A stretch of DNA of 64,000 bases from Pseudomonas japonica. Its GTDB lineage: Bacteria; Pseudomonadota; Gammaproteobacteria; Pseudomonadales; Pseudomonadaceae. The first letter of the stretch is position 1. Each line of letters opens with the position of its first letter. Of this stretch, positions 62,347-64,000 are shown in pieces. The notes under the pieces were generated by a model. It was not told the DNA's origin and did no database searches. It saw only the letters and a program-made list of their open reading frames with translations. Both the position numbers and the translations under genes were made by a program. Location of the stretch: contig NZ_JAAMQU010000002.1 of the NCBI RefSeq assembly GCF_013522925.1, positions 248,001 through 312,000 on the forward strand, given 5' to 3'.

Positions 62347-64000
62347 CTACCGTCCGGCCCCCAGGGCTTGAAGCCCCTGCCGCCAAGCCTCCAGCGCATC
62401 GAGTTCCATCGGCCGCGCCAAATAGAAGCCTTGCACTTCATGGCACCCCGCGCGGCGCAGTATTTCCAGCGTGTCGGCGGATTCGATGCCTTCGGCCACG
62501 ATGCGATAGCCCAGGCGCAGGCCCAGGCCGATCAGGGTTTCCACCAGGCGGCGGTCGCGGTCGTCGTTGCCGATGTTGCAGATCAGCGAGCGGTCCAGCT
62601 TTACCGCTGTGGCAGGCAGCTGACGCAGGTAGGTCCAGTTGCTGTAGCCGGTACCGAAGTCGTCGATGGCCACGTCGATACCGATCAGCCGCAGCCGCTC
62701 AAGCTGCTCGCGAACCAGTTCGGGGCTCTGGCACAAGGCGCTTTCAGTGAATTCCAGTTCCAGCAATTCGGGCGGCAAGCCGCTTTCGGCTAGCAGGGCG
62801 AGGAGGGCATCGGTGAACTGGCTACCATCCAGGTCTTCAGCCGATACGTTGACCGATACCTTCAGGCTTTGGCCAAGGCGGTGCCATTGGCTGGCTTGTT
62901 CCACGGCCTGGCGGACCACCCAGAGGCTGAGCGGGCGGATCATCGACGTGCGCTCGGCGAGCGGAATGAATTCGGCCGGGCTTACCGCGCCGAGGAACGG
63001 GTGTTCCCAACGCAGCAGGGCTTCCACTGAAAGCATGTCGCCGGTATTGGCGTCGAACCGTGGCTGGTACGCCAGGCGCAGTTGCTCAGGGCTTTGCATG
63101 GCTTCTGCCAGCGCGCTCAGTAACATGAACGCGCGTTGCTGAGCACGCCCCAGCCCGGGCTGGTACCAACACCAGCCCTGGCCCTTGGTGCGGGCATCGT
63201 CCGAAGCGCTCACCACCATGCGCAGCCAGTCCGGCAGGCTGGCCTGGGCGGCGGTGAGTTCAATGGCGCCGATACCGATTTGCGTCTGGATCGGGATGCC
63301 GGCGCACATCAGTGGCCGCTTGAACCGCTGCACCACGTCAGCGAACAGCGTATCGGCGTCGGCGCCGCGGTGGCTGTCCAGGAAGAAACCGAAGCGGGTC
63401 TGGCTGACCCGGTAGATGGCCGTGTGCGCGGGCAGCACCGCGGCCAGCTCATCGCGCATGGCGAGCATCAGGTCCTGGGAGAACTGATACCCCAGCGCTT
63501 TAACGATGTCGTTGAGCATCTGCGGCGACACCATGTCGATGGCCACCAGCGACTGCGCTGCCTGGCCGCGACGGCTGATGATGTCTTGCTCCAGCCGGGC
63601 CCGGTTGAGCATGCCGGTTTGCGGGTCGTGGAAGTTCAAGGCGCGCGATGTGGCAATTCGTTGCATCACCAACGCGGCGAAGCGGCGGAGTGCGGCCTCT
63701 TCACGTGGCGTAAGCGGAGGGCGTGGCTGGGTGTCGATCACGCAGAGGCTGCCCAGGCCCAGCCCGTCTTCGGTAATCAGCGGCATCCCGGCGTAAAACC
63801 GGATGCCCGGCGTACCGGTAACCAAGGGATTTTGGCAAAAGCGTTCGTCCAGGTGTGAATCCGGTACAACGAACAACTCGTCCGAGAGGATCGCGTAGGT
63901 GCAGAAAGACACATCCCGCGGGGTCCCCTGCGCGCAAATTCCGCGGCTGGCCTTGAACCACTGCCGGTGCTCTTCGAGGATCGAGATCAGGGCGATAGGC
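62347..64000 (-). CDS. GAF-(degenerate GGDEF)-EAL c-di-GMP phosphodiesterase (partial at right edge)
   Basis: The frame is open to the right edge and begins beyond it; about 550 residues are present. The GAF domain covers the first 150 (ALISILEEHRQWFKA, SFCTYAILSDELFVVPDSHLDERF). A GGDEF-like domain follows, but the catalytic GGDEF loop reads VSQTRFGF, so it cannot make c-di-GMP. The EAL domain is intact: VEALLRW, ELEFTES, AIDDFGTGYSNW, VKLDRS and VAEGIES, so c-di-GMP hydrolysis is expected, perhaps controlled by the GAF ligand. Confidence 0.88.
   Translation of the reverse strand, partial: PIALISILEEHRQWFKASRGICAQGTPRDVSFCTYAILSDELFVVPDSHLDERFCQNPLVTGTPGIRFYAGMPLITEDGLGLGSLCVIDTQPRPPLTPREEAALRRFAALVMQRIATSRALNFHDPQTGMLNRARLEQDIISRRGQAAQSLVAIDMVSPQMLNDIVKALGYQFSQDLMLAMRDELAAVLPAHTAIYRVSQTRFGFFLDSHRGADADTLFADVVQRFKRPLMCAGIPIQTQIGIGAIELTAAQASLPDWLRMVVSASDDARTKGQGWCWYQPGLGRAQQRAFMLLSALAEAMQSPEQLRLAYQPRFDANTGDMLSVEALLRWEHPFLGAVSPAEFIPLAERTSMIRPLSLWVVRQAVEQASQWHRLGQSLKVSVNVSAEDLDGSQFTDALLALLAESGLPPELLELEFTESALCQSPELVREQLERLRLIGIDVAIDDFGTGYSNWTYLRQLPATAVKLDRSLICNIGNDDRDRRLVETLIGLGLRLGYRIVAEGIESADTLEILRRAGCHEVQGFYLARPMELDALEAWRQGLQALGAGR

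Noticed and set aside
1..64000. tRNA, rRNA, CRISPR array, insertion sequence, phage or conjugation genes
   Set aside because: No cloverleaf-like sequence, spaced repeats, transposase, integrase or structural phage gene was seen. Direct repeats at 54120 and 54872 are terminator copies and not IS ends.

Overview
The window is a GC-rich, tightly packed chromosomal segment from a gammaproteobacterium, almost certainly a Pseudomonas of the P. putida/P. fluorescens type. The evidence is the gene content: minCDE next to rluA and lpxL, a gbuA-type ureohydrolase beside a LysR gene and an Aer receptor, a betaine-binding protein/DUF485/ActP trio, a complete NAGGN osmolyte operon, and several families of REP-like hairpins with the core TGTAGCAGCC or GCGGGGCCGGCC. 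There are no rRNA or tRNA genes, no CRISPR array, no insertion sequence and no prophage. Most genes are ordinary core or soft-core pseudomonad genes.

Layout. 1-9.3 kb: housekeeping and envelope genes (TrmH-type methyltransferase, cyclic-nucleotide-binding protein, oligopeptidase B, YafJ-type amidotransferase, a MoxR-ATPase/VWA pair, DUF748). 9.4-16.5 kb: cysK, lpxO, a GNAT enzyme, an NIT-ANTAR antiterminator, a DUF6279 lipoprotein, a TorF-type porin and a CvfB-family S1 protein. 16.5-26.6 kb: csbD, yihY, a second-type def, an ABC exporter with alkB, ppiA, a LysR/azoR divergent pair, an EamA transporter, a DEAD-box helicase and two small proteins. 26.6-32.6 kb: NCS1 permease and guanidino-ureohydrolase divergent from their LysR regulator, then the aerotaxis receptor aer and a DTW-domain tRNA enzyme. 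32.7-38.1 kb: HAD phosphatase, a four-gene ABC importer and a divergent HutC-type (UTRA) regulator, with a PhnF-like palindrome in the shared control region. 38.2-45.5 kb: a 28-codon acidic ORF, MscS channel, apeB, rluA, minCDE and lpxL. 45.5-50.8 kb: pirin, mlaA translationally coupled to a secreted alpha/beta hydrolase, a small membrane protein and a membrane GH17 enzyme. 51-54 kb: betaine-binding protein, DUF485 and actP. 54.1-54.9 kb: a higBA toxin-antitoxin module between two almost identical 58-bp terminator repeats. 54.9-57.3 kb: DUF3309, SDR, YnfA, a CsrA paralogue and YheU. 57.3-62.1 kb: NAGGN operon (asnO, ngg, M42 peptidase). 62.3-64 kb: a GAF-(degenerate GGDEF)-EAL protein running off the right edge.

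Themes are osmoprotection (NAGGN, betaine-binding protein, MscS, CsbD), envelope maintenance (LpxO, LpxL, MlaA, DUF748, GH17) and small-molecule uptake. The most notable non-coding observations are the terminator repeats bracketing higBA, palindromic operators in front of the LysR, UTRA and actP units, a good sigma-28 promoter for aer, and a 59-bp nested palindrome between aer and the DTW gene. I did not find a clearly unprecedented multi-gene system; the best candidates for something under-described are the hydrolase-mlaA pair, the higBA cassette and the very small ORFs.
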